From Nocardiopsis kunsanensis DSM 44524 (GTDB taxonomy: Bacteria > Actinomycetota > Actinomycetes > Streptosporangiales > Streptosporangiaceae), in NCBI RefSeq assembly GCF_000340965.1, contig NZ_ANAY01000020.1:47372-111371 (forward strand): 64,000 bases of DNA, given 5' to 3'. The notes beneath the pieces are model-generated. The model was given only the letters and a program-made list of their open reading frames with translations. It was not told where the DNA came from and made no database searches. How positions within the stretch are numbered: the first letter of the stretch is position 1; each line of letters starts with the position of its first letter. A program made the position numbers and the translations under genes. This document shows, piece after piece, positions 18,655-25,683 of the stretch.

Positions 18655-18759
18655 TTACTCGATATCCACCCAGCAGTTCTTGGCGTACTCGGAGAGAGTT
18701 TCGTTCCCGTCGTTCTCGATCGAGTCGATGACGAGGTCCTTGACTTCTTCAATAGTCAT
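18655..18759 (-). CDS. 34-residue candidate RiPP precursor / scaffold peptide
   Basis: ATG at 18757-18759 is preceded by GAAAGGGGAATTCTG, so a good Shine-Dalgarno (AAGGGGA) sits about 7 nt upstream. The peptide begins MTIEEVKDLVIDSIENDGNE and ends LSEYAKNCWVDIE before TAA. The first 20 residues are an acidic amphipathic helix-like leader (IEEVKDLVIDSIE). The only Cys and the only Trp sit side by side near the C-terminus. It follows directly on a strong promoter, is followed by a terminator, and is the first gene of an operon with a radical SAM RiPP maturase, oxidoreductase, aminotransferase and exporter. That makes it the likely substrate. It is easily missed because it is under 40 codons. 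I recognise no named precursor family. Confidence 0.8.
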   Translation of the reverse strand: MTIEEVKDLVIDSIENDGNETLSEYAKNCWVDIE

Positions 18760-18802
18760 CAGAATTCCCCTTTCTATTTCTTCCCTGGGTCAGGGTTTTA
18801 TC

Positions 18803-18831
18803 ATTCTACATTCGTTCAAATTAAGAATCAA
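18803..18831 (-). promoter_or_regulatory. Sigma-70-type promoter of the RiPP-type operon
   Basis: On the minus strand TTGATT (18826-18831) and TAGAAT (18803-18808) are separated by exactly 17 bp, close to the housekeeping consensus. The expected transcript start near 18796 gives a leader of about 37 nt before the peptide ATG. No clear operator overlaps it. Confidence 0.7.
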
Positions 18832-19270
18832 GGAACTTGGTCACGTTTATTTATCATGGGGTTTTTGTTGCTCGTGTTTCTGTAGTGACTATAGGGGCTT
18901 GTGCTCCATTTTCTGAGAGGAATGATCAGATAAGAGAGCTTTTTTCTGCTGGGCACGTATGGTGCGCACCGCGTGCCTGGGACATGGACAAGGAAGCCAT
19001 CACACCCGGACATCTGGAACGTAGGGAGAACGCTCCCGACCGAGCTCTGACAGCTGTTGTGCGTGCCTCTCCTGTATCCTGAGTCTGGCTGAACCCGCAT
19101 GTTCGAACAGCAAGGCGCACCGGTGCCATTTCAAAGGCCATCGGACCTTTGATTTGATGGTCGACCAACCTCCTCCATGAGGAAAACCCAGGCAAGGACG
19201 GGCGTACCCGTCTGCTTACCTGGGATCGGTGGCACGGCACCGTGGGGCTCCTGGTGTACCCCGGTATTGG
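18832..19270. other. Intergenic region between the RiPP-type operon and the integrase
   Basis: About 440 bp between the operon promoter and the integrase stop. Short frames on both strands show no family features. A large hairpin for the integrase transcript is listed separately. Composition shifts from AT-richer to GC-rich within this stretch. Confidence 0.4.
19187..19224 (-). terminator. Hairpin downstream of the integrase gene
   Basis: CCCAGG/CCTGGG outer arms and GACGGG-CGTA-CCCGTC inner arms form a two-part stem-loop about 47 bp after the integrase stop. No T-run follows, so termination is plausible but not certain. Confidence 0.45.
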
Positions 19271-20770
19271 CTACCGCAGCGGAACTGAGCTGCTCGCCTG
19301 AGAAGAGGGCGAAGTTCCGCGCAACAGCGCGGCGGTGGCCTCGGCTGCGGTCTTGGCCACGTCCGGGAACACGGTCTGGTAAGTGTCTTGGGTGAAGTGG
19401 GCAGTGGAATGACCCAGCTCGTTCGAGACCACCTTCACGTCCGTGCCGGCCGCCAACGCCATCGAGGCAGCACCGTGTCGCAACCCGTGCAGGGTGATCG
19501 GCGGCAGTCCCGCCGCTCGAGCGATCCGGCAGAACCAATCACTGACCTGCCCCGGATGCCACCCGAAACCGTCCGACCGGGTGAAGACCAATCCGGAATC
19601 GGCCCACCTCGACCCCGCTTCCAACCGGTACTGGTTCTGCAACCGTTTCCACACGCGCAGCACCCGCACCGTGTCGGCGTCCAAGGTGACGGTGCGCCGC
19701 CCGGCCTCGCTCTTGGGTGTGGACGTGAAGGTCTCCCAGGACAATTGGACCACTTGGGTGCGGATGTCGGCCTCGCCGTCGGTGAGCCGAGTATTGGCCC
19801 AGGGCAAGCCGACCGCTTCCCCTCGCCGTAGGCCCTTGACCGCGACCAGGTGGAACAGCCCGTGCAGCCACGCGTACTTCTTCGCGTGTTCCAGGAAAGT
19901 GCGGGTCTGCTGCGGGGTCCACACCATCACTTCCCCCGGCACTGTCCCGTCCTGCTCCCACTGGCGTACCCGGTCCGGGGTCCACACTAGCGGGCGTTTC
20001 CTGGGGCAGGAGGGCAGCCGGGCGTGGGAGGCGGCGTTGACGTTCACCGGCTCCTCGGGGCTGCGCACCGCATTGGACAACGCGCTTCGCAGCGTGGCTC
20101 GGATCCGGTGCTTGGTCGACAGCGAAATCATCCTCTGGCCCCGCACCGACGCACGTACCTTCGCATCCCGGGAATCCTTGCACTCCAGGATTCGCACGTT
20201 GCGCTCCTCGATGGCATCGAACATCGTCTCGATCTGCTGCGAGGTGAGCCGGTCCAGCCGGATCCGGCCCAGGTGCGGCACGAGGTACTTACGGATGTGC
20301 CCCTCGTAGGAAGCCCGGGTCCCCCTGGCCAAATCCGGTTTCGCCTTCACCCACCCGTGCAGGTACTCGGCCACCGTGGGTGCTTCCTGGCGCACATCCA
20401 CGCCAGTGCCCAGGCGTCGGCGTACTTCGGCCACCGACGGGGCCTGGACGCGCCGTTTATGGGTGTCCTGGATCAGGTCCGCGATGTCCACCTCGATATC
20501 GGCTTCACCTCCGCCCAGGTTTAGTAGAGCCTTGAGGTGGTCCAGAGTCTGCCAGGCCTGCTCCTGGCTCTCCATACCGGTGCGACGGGCCTGACGGCGC
20601 TTGCCTTCACTCGTGCGAGGCAGCTCGAGTTGGTAGCCCCAGTCGCCGTGGCGGGGATTGAACGCCCCGTCAGGGCGCCGCAGCTTCGGACACTGCGCTC
20701 CGAGCGCCCGGCCCGAGTTCTCGTCGCGGCATCCGCAGCGTTTGAATACTCGCCCTTGGTGAGAAGCCAT
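19271..20770 (-). CDS. int: Tyrosine-recombinase integrase
   Basis: A 499-residue phage-type integrase of the kind carried by actinomycete integrative elements. It has an N-terminal Cys-rich AP2-like segment (VFKRCGCRDENSGRALGAQCPKL), a SAM-like core-binding domain around residues 120-200, and a catalytic domain with VKGLRRGEAVGL (first Arg), HGLRHGAASMAL (His-x-x-Arg), GHSTAHFTQDTY (His and the nucleophilic Tyr). It catalyses site-specific integration and excision between attP and attB. The excisionase stop abuts its start codon, forming an int-xis pair. The tRNA-Arg at 11109-11181 is the obvious candidate target, though the gene lies 8 kb from it rather than adjacent. Confidence 0.93.
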   Translation of the reverse strand: MASHQGRVFKRCGCRDENSGRALGAQCPKLRRPDGAFNPRHGDWGYQLELPRTSEGKRRQARRTGMESQEQAWQTLDHLKALLNLGGGEADIEVDIADLIQDTHKRRVQAPSVAEVRRRLGTGVDVRQEAPTVAEYLHGWVKAKPDLARGTRASYEGHIRKYLVPHLGRIRLDRLTSQQIETMFDAIEERNVRILECKDSRDAKVRASVRGQRMISLSTKHRIRATLRSALSNAVRSPEEPVNVNAASHARLPSCPRKRPLVWTPDRVRQWEQDGTVPGEVMVWTPQQTRTFLEHAKKYAWLHGLFHLVAVKGLRRGEAVGLPWANTRLTDGEADIRTQVVQLSWETFTSTPKSEAGRRTVTLDADTVRVLRVWKRLQNQYRLEAGSRWADSGLVFTRSDGFGWHPGQVSDWFCRIARAAGLPPITLHGLRHGAASMALAAGTDVKVVSNELGHSTAHFTQDTYQTVFPDVAKTAAEATAALLRGTSPSSQASSSVPLR

Positions 20771-21049
20771 CTACATCTGGTCTTTCTGCTGTTCACCGCG
20801 CGCACCGCATCCACACCTGTGTGTCGACAGCCCGGGCAGGTGGTCCAGGCCGAGGTGGGCGAGCACGCCGGCTGTGGGCACCACCCACACCTTGCCCGCC
20901 CGGTGCGCGGGCACCGGAAAGGCACCCTGGCGCAGGAGCCGGTAAGTACCGGTGCGGCCCAGACCGAGCATCCGCCCGGCCGTGACCGCGTCCAGCACCA
21001 CCGGCAAGGCCCCCACCTCGTCGAGGCGAACCGGAGTCTTCGCGCTCAT
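20771..21049 (-). CDS. xis: Excisionase-like DNA-binding protein
   Basis: A 92-residue protein from the ATG at 21047-21049 (MSAKTPVRLDEVG), with GAGGTGG 5 nt upstream. TAGRMLGLGRTGTYRLLRQGAFPVPAHRAGKVWVVPT is the MerR/excisionase-type winged helix that recognises DNA as a helix plus wing. A small Cys/His tail follows (HRCGCGARG). Its stop codon touches the integrase start, so the two are coupled. It should direct excision over integration. The frame is open further upstream to 21124, but that part lacks homology-like sequence. Confidence 0.87.
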   Translation of the reverse strand: MSAKTPVRLDEVGALPVVLDAVTAGRMLGLGRTGTYRLLRQGAFPVPAHRAGKVWVVPTAGVLAHLGLDHLPGLSTHRCGCGARGEQQKDQM

Positions 21050-21354
21050 CCGAACCACCTCTTCACCAGTGTTGACCTGCACGGATACGGTGCGCGGCCC
21101 CGCGCTGTGCGGGGCAGGAGCCATCCACGCTCGATCTCGCCGAGAAGTGCAAGCGGATTGGGTCTTGCGCCCATCGGTTTCACGCTCCCCTCAACTGCCC
21201 ATCCGTTTCGGGTGGTTTGCCGTCCACACTGGTCAGGGCCGCAAACGGGCTCTGGTCGGCCCCACACACCCGCACGGGCCTACAGGGGCGAGCCCGTGCA
21301 CAGGGGGCGGTGTAGGACACCACAGCGCCCGACACCGCCCCTGCCGGGTGCCAG
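21050..21354. other. Intergenic region upstream of xis
   Basis: About 305 bp, probably the promoter region for xis-int. No gene is supported. At its distal end, 21339-21351, lies CCCTGCCGGGTGC, identical to 13 bases of the tRNA-Arg 3' end (11168-11180). Confidence 0.4.
21339..21351 (+). repeat. 13-bp match to the tRNA-Arg 3' end
   Basis: CCCTGCCGGGTGC matches the T-stem/acceptor end of the tRNA-Arg gene exactly, but identity stops on both sides. It could be a short attachment-site core bounding a roughly 10-kb island that holds the RiPP-type operon, int and xis. It could also be chance in GC-rich DNA. Confidence 0.3.
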
Positions 21355-21765
21355 TCAGTCCGGGTGTACGTGGCCGGTCCGGGTCAGCCAGGACCGGTAA
21401 CGGGCCCGAACCCGCTCGGGGATGGCCACCGCCCGGTACCGGGCCGCCCCCACGGCGCGGCCGACCAGGTAGTGCTCGCCCTCCCAAGCCGGGATCCTCC
21501 CGAGCCGGGCCCCGACCTCGGCGACCTCGTCGAAGGCCGTGGCATCGTCATCGGTGAGTGGAAAATAAGTCATCTCCACACTCGTATGCGCGCTCACGGG
21601 CAATTCGGGGTGCCGCTCGAGGAAGGCAGCCAAGGCGCGCAGGTCCGCGATGATCCGCCTACGCGGACCCCTTCCGGCGGCATCGGTGAAGAACTCCTCC
21701 TCCCCTCCCCTTGAACTCTGGACCCCGCGTTCACCGCGCTGGTTCTGGTCGGGTCCCTTCCTCAT
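21355..21765 (-). CDS. Hypothetical protein in the integrase region
   Basis: A 136-residue protein starting at the ATG at 21763-21765 (MRKGPDQNQRGERG), overlapping the methyltransferase stop by ATGA. A charged N-terminus leads into RRIIADLRALAAFLERHPELPV, then SAHTSVEMTYFPLTDDDATAFDEVAEVGARLG and an Arg/Tyr-rich C-terminus. The pattern of 'ALAAFLERHPELPVPA' is common in actinobacterial mobile-element proteins of unknown function. It is translationally coupled to the DNA methyltransferase gene. Confidence 0.7.
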   Translation of the reverse strand: MRKGPDQNQRGERGVQSSRGGEEEFFTDAAGRGPRRRIIADLRALAAFLERHPELPVSAHTSVEMTYFPLTDDDATAFDEVAEVGARLGRIPAWEGEHYLVGRAVGAARYRAVAIPERVRARYRSWLTRTGHVHPD

Positions 21766-22754
21766 GCAGCGACCACTCCTTCCCGAACAGTGCGCTCGTG
21801 CGCCGCCTCGCCCGGGTTGGCAAAAATCAGGACGTCCTCGTGCTGGACCACGTGCACCGGCCACCCCAACGCGCGCAACCTCCTGGTCTCGATGAGTTGG
21901 AAGAACGAGGTGCGCGAGACGACCTCGCCGTCCTTGAGCGCGCACAACAGTGCCGCGCACCGGTCGACCTGCACCAGCCCGGCCCGACGTCCGGCCTGGG
22001 CCACCTGTCCGGGAAAATCGATCAGCCGCCCCTGGAACCGGTAAGGGCGGGTGGTCACGACCACGAGCCCGCCCGGGGCCAGCAAGGGTCGGCAAGCAGC
22101 CATGATGTGGGTGAAGGAGGCCGCCAACTGCTCCGGGCGCTGGTAAGCGAGGTTGGCCGCCCTGCGATCGCGCTCACGCGTGTAGGTGTGGGCATGCTTT
22201 TCCACGCTCTGGGCCCCGTCCCTGCGTGAGCGCACCTGCCCGTGGGTCATCGCCCCGTAGGGCGGAGAGGTCAGCACCAGCTTCACCTTCCCGGCCAAGG
22301 TCTCATCGGCCAGGCTGGGCAGAGTGCGAGCCGCCTCTCCGGTGTAGACCCGTCCAATTCCCGGGGCGCCTTGGACCGCAGCGGTATCCAGGTTCAACCT
22401 CGCGATCGAGGCCCACTTGGGTTCCAGCTCCACCCCGACCGCACCCCGGCCCAGATGGGCAGCCTCGACCAGGCTGGTGCCGATGCCGCACATCGGGTCC
22501 AGGACCACATCTCCGGGCCGGGTATAGGTAGAGATGGCGTGCCGGGCGATCTCCGGGAGCATCCGAGCAGGGTGTTCCATCGACAAGCGGTTGTAGCGAC
22601 GACCGCGTTGTTGGCGGGCCTGCTGCTGCCCGGTGGCCCACACCGAGCCTCCAGCTCGGCGCGAAGCGTGTGCCATGGATTCCTCACACAGGCACGCCGT
22701 CTCGCCCGTGCACTGCTCGTGGTCAGGGCCACAACCATGCATGTGCTGGCTCAT
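21762..22754 (-). CDS. DNA methyltransferase (N4-cytosine / N6-adenine type)
   Basis: A 330-residue protein from the ATG at 22752-22754, with GGAGGTGG close upstream. A Cys/His-containing N-terminal segment (HGCGPDHEQCTGETACLC) precedes the SAM-binding motif DVVLDPMCGIGTSLVEAAHLGRGAVGVELEP and the catalytic motif VLTSPPYGAMTHG (motif IV, SPPY). The C-terminal part has PGGLVVVTTRPYRFQGRLIDFPG. It should methylate an exocyclic amine of a specific DNA sequence, protecting the element or regulating it. No cognate restriction enzyme is adjacent. It overlaps the upstream gene by ATGA, and that gene is a related protein without catalytic motif. Confidence 0.88.
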   Translation of the reverse strand: MSQHMHGCGPDHEQCTGETACLCEESMAHASRRAGGSVWATGQQQARQQRGRRYNRLSMEHPARMLPEIARHAISTYTRPGDVVLDPMCGIGTSLVEAAHLGRGAVGVELEPKWASIARLNLDTAAVQGAPGIGRVYTGEAARTLPSLADETLAGKVKLVLTSPPYGAMTHGQVRSRRDGAQSVEKHAHTYTRERDRRAANLAYQRPEQLAASFTHIMAACRPLLAPGGLVVVTTRPYRFQGRLIDFPGQVAQAGRRAGLVQVDRCAALLCALKDGEVVSRTSFFQLIETRRLRALGWPVHVVQHEDVLIFANPGEAAHERTVREGVVAA

Positions 22755-23449
22755 GCTTCCACCTCCCCCGCGGTGTTGGCGGCCGGGGTACGGCCCTTCT
22801 TCGGAACCCGAAACACCGACACGTTCAGATGAGCGGGCGAGGTGATGGTGGCCGCAGCGTCGGCCACCGAGACCGGCAAAGCCGTATCCATCTCCTCTAG
22901 GTCGGAATCGAAATCCCGATCCCGGACGGCAATGGCAGAACCGAGTCCGAGCTCGCAGATCGGAGCGGTCACCGCCACCACGTGCTGCACGTACACCAGC
23001 CCCGCGCACGCGGCGGCCCGCACCAGGCCAGGGGCGGGATCGACCACCGATCCATCCGGCGCGTGGCCCACCGGGGTGATGGTGGCGATGATGCCGCCGG
23101 GGCGAGTGATCATCGCGGCGAAAGTGACCTGTGCTCGTGCCCTGTGTTTGCGCACTCGCGCGGGCTCATCGATAGCGGGCAAGGCAGCCACCGTGAGGTC
23201 GGCCCAGGCCACCTCGTCCTCGTGCTCCGAGGAGGTGGAGGCGACCACCTCGCTGGCGCGCCGGGCCCGTTCGGCCTGGTCGGCGACCAGGCCGGTTCCA
23301 GTCAGGTCCGCGATCGTGTCCCCGCATTGGGTGTACTCATGCACCAGCCGTTGAGCCAGCCGCTCGGGCACCGGCTGGCCACGAGCGGGGCCACAGGCCC
23401 AGACCGCCAACGGCGGGCGCCCGTGTGCGGAGGTGGTGGTGTGCGTCAT
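22751..23449 (-). CDS. Catalytically degenerate methyltransferase-like partner
   Basis: A 232-residue protein starting at the ATG at 23447-23449 (MTHTTTSAHGRPP). CGDTIADLTGTGLVADQAERARRASEVVAS occupies the place of motif I. ITRPGGIIATITPVGHAPDGSVVDPAPGLVRAAACAGLVYVQHVVAV parallels the PGGLVVVTTRP...GLVQVDRCAAL stretch of the downstream methyltransferase. The SPPY-type catalytic motif is missing. The two genes overlap by ATGA. It looks like a duplicated, inactive subunit that may form a heterodimer with the active enzyme or recognise its DNA target. The assignment rests on visual alignment only. Confidence 0.6.
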   Translation of the reverse strand: MTHTTTSAHGRPPLAVWACGPARGQPVPERLAQRLVHEYTQCGDTIADLTGTGLVADQAERARRASEVVASTSSEHEDEVAWADLTVAALPAIDEPARVRKHRARAQVTFAAMITRPGGIIATITPVGHAPDGSVVDPAPGLVRAAACAGLVYVQHVVAVTAPICELGLGSAIAVRDRDFDSDLEEMDTALPVSVADAAATITSPAHLNVSVFRVPKKGRTPAANTAGEVEA

Positions 23450-23546
23450 CAGGAGCACCTTCTTTCTTCTCGCCCTGATAGCCCCTCAAGAAGACGCCGC
23501 AGCGGTGAATGCGACATCGCACCGGCAACAAAGGCCGCGAGAAGGT

Positions 23547-23596
23547 GAAGGCCCAGGACCCGCACCAGCGGTCGCTGGTGCGGGTCCTGGGCCTTC
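23547..23596. terminator. 23-bp perfect inverted repeat, bidirectional-looking hairpin
   Basis: Left arm 23547-23569 and right arm 23574-23596 are perfectly complementary around the loop GGTC. It lies 19 bp downstream of the 23615-23983 gene and upstream of the methyltransferase operon, so it probably terminates the former. It is one of the longest perfect hairpins in the window. Confidence 0.75.
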
Positions 23597-23614
23597 AGCC
23601 AGGGAGTAACCGGG

Positions 23615-23983
23615 TCAGGGGCGTTGGCCGATCCGGTGGCACGGGCACCCAGCCTGTTGCAGCATGTCCCGCACCAGGAGCGGTAGGGGCAGGGCGAGGA
23701 TGATCGCGACGCGCTCCAGCGGGGTGCCGTAGCAGCACCGCCCCGTGCCGCGATCGTGCACGCTCAGGTGGTGACCGCACACTTCACAGCACGTGCCAGG
23801 GCCGCGCTCGTCGTGTTGCGCCATCCCGGGCCAGTCGCCTTCGATGTAGTAGGCGCGCAGCAGGCGGTGGGTGCGGTTAACCACCCCGACCAGGGTCGCC
23901 GTCACGCACAAAGCGGCCAGGACCATGGCGTAGGCCCACCCCGGGCACTCGGGGTCGAGGGCCGCCCAGACAACGTCGGACAT
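23615..23983 (-). CDS. Small membrane protein with Cys-rich motif
   Basis: A 122-residue protein. Two hydrophobic segments (WAYAMVLAALCVTATLVGVV near the N-terminus and VAIILALPLPLLVRDML near the C-terminus) bracket a soluble CCEVCGHHLSVHDRGTGRCC stretch that could bind zinc. Unknown function. It stands alone between two hairpins in the accessory region. Composition fits its neighbours. Confidence 0.65.
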   Translation of the reverse strand: MSDVVWAALDPECPGWAYAMVLAALCVTATLVGVVNRTHRLLRAYYIEGDWPGMAQHDERGPGTCCEVCGHHLSVHDRGTGRCCYGTPLERVAIILALPLPLLVRDMLQQAGCPCHRIGQRP

Positions 23984-24054
23984 GAATACTCCTCAGGGGT
24001 ATATACGAGGTGGGGGTGTGGGCGGTCGTTGGCCCACACCCCTCGGGTGGTGGG

Positions 24055-24828
24055 TCAGGCCGGGTGCTTGGCGGAGCGGTACCGGCGGGGCTTGTCGCAG
24101 GTCTGCTGCGCCCGCCCCTCCTTGGCCAGGCGGGCGAGGTTGTTCTGGATCGCGCCGATCGAACGTCCGGCCAGCTTGTGGCTGAGAGCAGTCGCGGTGA
24201 ATTCTTCGGCGGGGTCGGCATCGAGCAGGGCCATGACCATGACCTTCAACTCGCCCGGGACGAGCCGCGTGGACCCGCTGACCGGGTTGAGGTTCGGCTC
24301 CGTGGAGTCTGCTGCGGGAGGAGCCGTGGGCACGGGCGGTGCCGGGGGGTGCTGCCCGTGGGAGGTGTCGTGGCCGTGTGCCGGAGTCGTGGCTTCCTCC
24401 CCTGAGTCAGCCCTGGGTGCCGACTCAGGCGTGCTCACCTTGCTGCCGCTCCGCTCGGGTGGGGCTGGGACCTTCGGGGCGGGGTCCCGCGCCGGGTCGG
24501 TCTCGCCTGAGCCCTCTTCGCTGGTGAGGCCGGTCTCCTGGTCCGGAGACTCTGCTGAGCTGCCGGTGTCCTGCTCGGCTGAGGCGTCGGGCTCGGCCTG
24601 CCAGAGGTCGGGCAGGCGTCGGCGACCGTCACGCCCGCCCGGGGTACGCAGGGCCTGACCGTCCTTCTCCAGGGCCGGGAGGTGCGTGCCCAGGGTGGAC
24701 TTTCCCAACCCTGCGGCTTCGGCCAGCTCGGTGACAGTGACTGGAGTGGTGGCCTCGGCCAAGGTGTCCAGAACGAGAGCGCGGGTCTGCGCGGCCGTAC
24801 GGCGCGGAGTCGACGTGGTTGCGGTCAT
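24055..24828 (-). CDS. Double winged-helix DNA-binding protein
   Basis: A 257-residue protein from the ATG at 24826-24828 (MTATTSTPRRTAAQ). The N-terminal wHTH is seen in VLDTLAEATTPVTVTELAEAAGLGKSTLGTHLPALEKDGQALRTPGG. A Pro/Glu/Ser-rich linker of about 110 residues follows. The C-terminal wHTH is ELKVMVMALLDADPAEEFTATALSHKLAGRSIGAIQNNLARLAKEGRA. It resembles actinomycete element-borne MarR/ArsR-like regulators or segregation proteins. It is located downstream of three related hypothetical genes and may regulate them. The open frame extends upstream to 24936 without supporting features. Confidence 0.7.
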   Translation of the reverse strand: MTATTSTPRRTAAQTRALVLDTLAEATTPVTVTELAEAAGLGKSTLGTHLPALEKDGQALRTPGGRDGRRRLPDLWQAEPDASAEQDTGSSAESPDQETGLTSEEGSGETDPARDPAPKVPAPPERSGSKVSTPESAPRADSGEEATTPAHGHDTSHGQHPPAPPVPTAPPAADSTEPNLNPVSGSTRLVPGELKVMVMALLDADPAEEFTATALSHKLAGRSIGAIQNNLARLAKEGRAQQTCDKPRRYRSAKHPA

Positions 24829-24856
24829 GGCGAACGAGTCCCTTCGGTAGGTAGGA

Positions 24857-24888
24857 GGGGCGCCCCGCCCCGTGTGGCGGGGCGCCCC
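24857..24888 (-). terminator. GC-rich hairpin after hypothetical gene A
   Basis: A 13-bp perfect stem (GGGGCGCCCCGCC and its complement) with loop CCGTGT, 17 bp downstream of the stop of the 24905-25582 gene. Confidence 0.65.
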
Positions 24889-24904
24889 TGGTCGAGAGAT
24901 GGGG

Positions 24905-25582
24905 TCAGGGCCGGGAGTTGCGGTGCAGGTAGGCATCGACCGCCCCGCTCACCCGGCGAACGTTGGCGCTCGCGATGAATTGGTTGCGCAGCGCTTTGGG
25001 CCAACCGGTCACATGGCGACCGTGGTCGCTGACCGTGGTCAGGGACAGGCCTCCGCTCTGCTCCTGGAACGGGCTCTTGACCGTGACCGTGATCGTCGGG
25101 TTGGACCGGTCGGCGTAGCAGTCCTGCACCATCGGGGTGACTGGTGTGGTGCCATCGCTGGGTGTGGCGTACCGGTCGTAGTAGAACGGTGCGCTGGTCA
25201 GGTCGAACCCAAGCTTCTGCAGGTGCTGGCGTGTGCGGGTGACGACCAGGCCGGTCGCCGCCATGGCCCGGACCCTGGTGTCCAGGCACTCGTACGCGGT
25301 GCAGTCAACGGCCGCGGCCAGCACCTGCCACGCACGGCCGCCGTACTCGGAGACGCAGTCGGTGAGGTCACCGGCCAGGTCGTGGTACCCGTACACGATG
25401 AGCGGGATGTGGCTGGTGAGGTTGAGTGTGCGCGCATGGGTGACGTAGTAGTCGCCTCGGAACAGGTCGGCGACGATTACCCCGCCCGGACCGATCCGCT
25501 TCAGGGTGCGCAGCATGCGCGGAGTGATCTCGGCGTCCTCGAGCCAGTCGTAATCTGCGACCTTGGGTGCGTATTCGAACAC
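24905..25582 (-). CDS. Hypothetical protein, paralogue family member A
   Basis: A 225-residue protein starting at GTG 25582 (MFEYAPKVADYDWLEDAEIT), with AAGGAA 8 nt upstream. It shares with the next upstream gene a pattern of ITPRMLRTLKRIGPGGVIVADLFRGDYYVTHARTLNL, IYGHDDL-like YGYHDLAGDL, a central Asp/Trp/Leu-rich helix region, an SPLAR-like helix, and a C-terminal FISRSGQ/HYVTTW-like HGRHVTGWPKAL. No known domain is recognised. Three such genes lie head to tail, each with its own terminator hairpin. Their function is unknown. Confidence 0.72.
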   Translation of the reverse strand: MFEYAPKVADYDWLEDAEITPRMLRTLKRIGPGGVIVADLFRGDYYVTHARTLNLTSHIPLIVYGYHDLAGDLTDCVSEYGGRAWQVLAAAVDCTAYECLDTRVRAMAATGLVVTRTRQHLQKLGFDLTSAPFYYDRYATPSDGTTPVTPMVQDCYADRSNPTITVTVKSPFQEQSGGLSLTTVSDHGRHVTGWPKALRNQFIASANVRRVSGAVDAYLHRNSRP

Positions 25583-25601
25583 GTGGGGTTCCTTCCTTGG
25601 G

Positions 25602-25626
25602 CGCGCCGAACACGGCGCTCGGCGCG
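25602..25626 (-). promoter_or_regulatory. Repeated leader hairpin, copy 1
   Basis: CGCGCCGA and TCGGCGCG pair around ACACGGCGC, about 20 bp upstream of the start codon of the 24905-25582 gene. A near-copy sits at the same place upstream of the next gene, so a shared 5' leader element is likely. Confidence 0.5.
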
Positions 25627-25650
25627 ATAGGGGGCTGTCTTTCCGGTGGC

Positions 25651-25674
25651 GGGGCCGCCCTGCGGGGCGGCCCC
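25651..25674 (-). terminator. GC-rich hairpin after hypothetical gene B
   Basis: A 10-bp stem (GGGGCCGCCC with GGGCGGCCCC) and loop TGCG, about 10 bp after the stop of the 25684-26307 gene. Confidence 0.6.
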
Positions 25675-25683
25675 GGTCGGGTG

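Noticed and set aside
11987..18831. Operon as a lanthipeptide, thiopeptide, lasso or PEARL pathway
   Set aside because: No LanB/LanC/LanM, YcaO, lasso cyclase or PEARL ligase gene is present in the unit.
11987..18831. Chuangxinmycin-type cluster
   Set aside because: A B12 radical SAM and an aminotransferase are shared themes, but no P450 or sulfur-carrier genes are visible, and a peptide gene is present.
18631..18885. 84-codon frame on the plus strand over the peptide gene
   Set aside because: No ribosome binding site; it runs over the minus-strand terminator and promoter.
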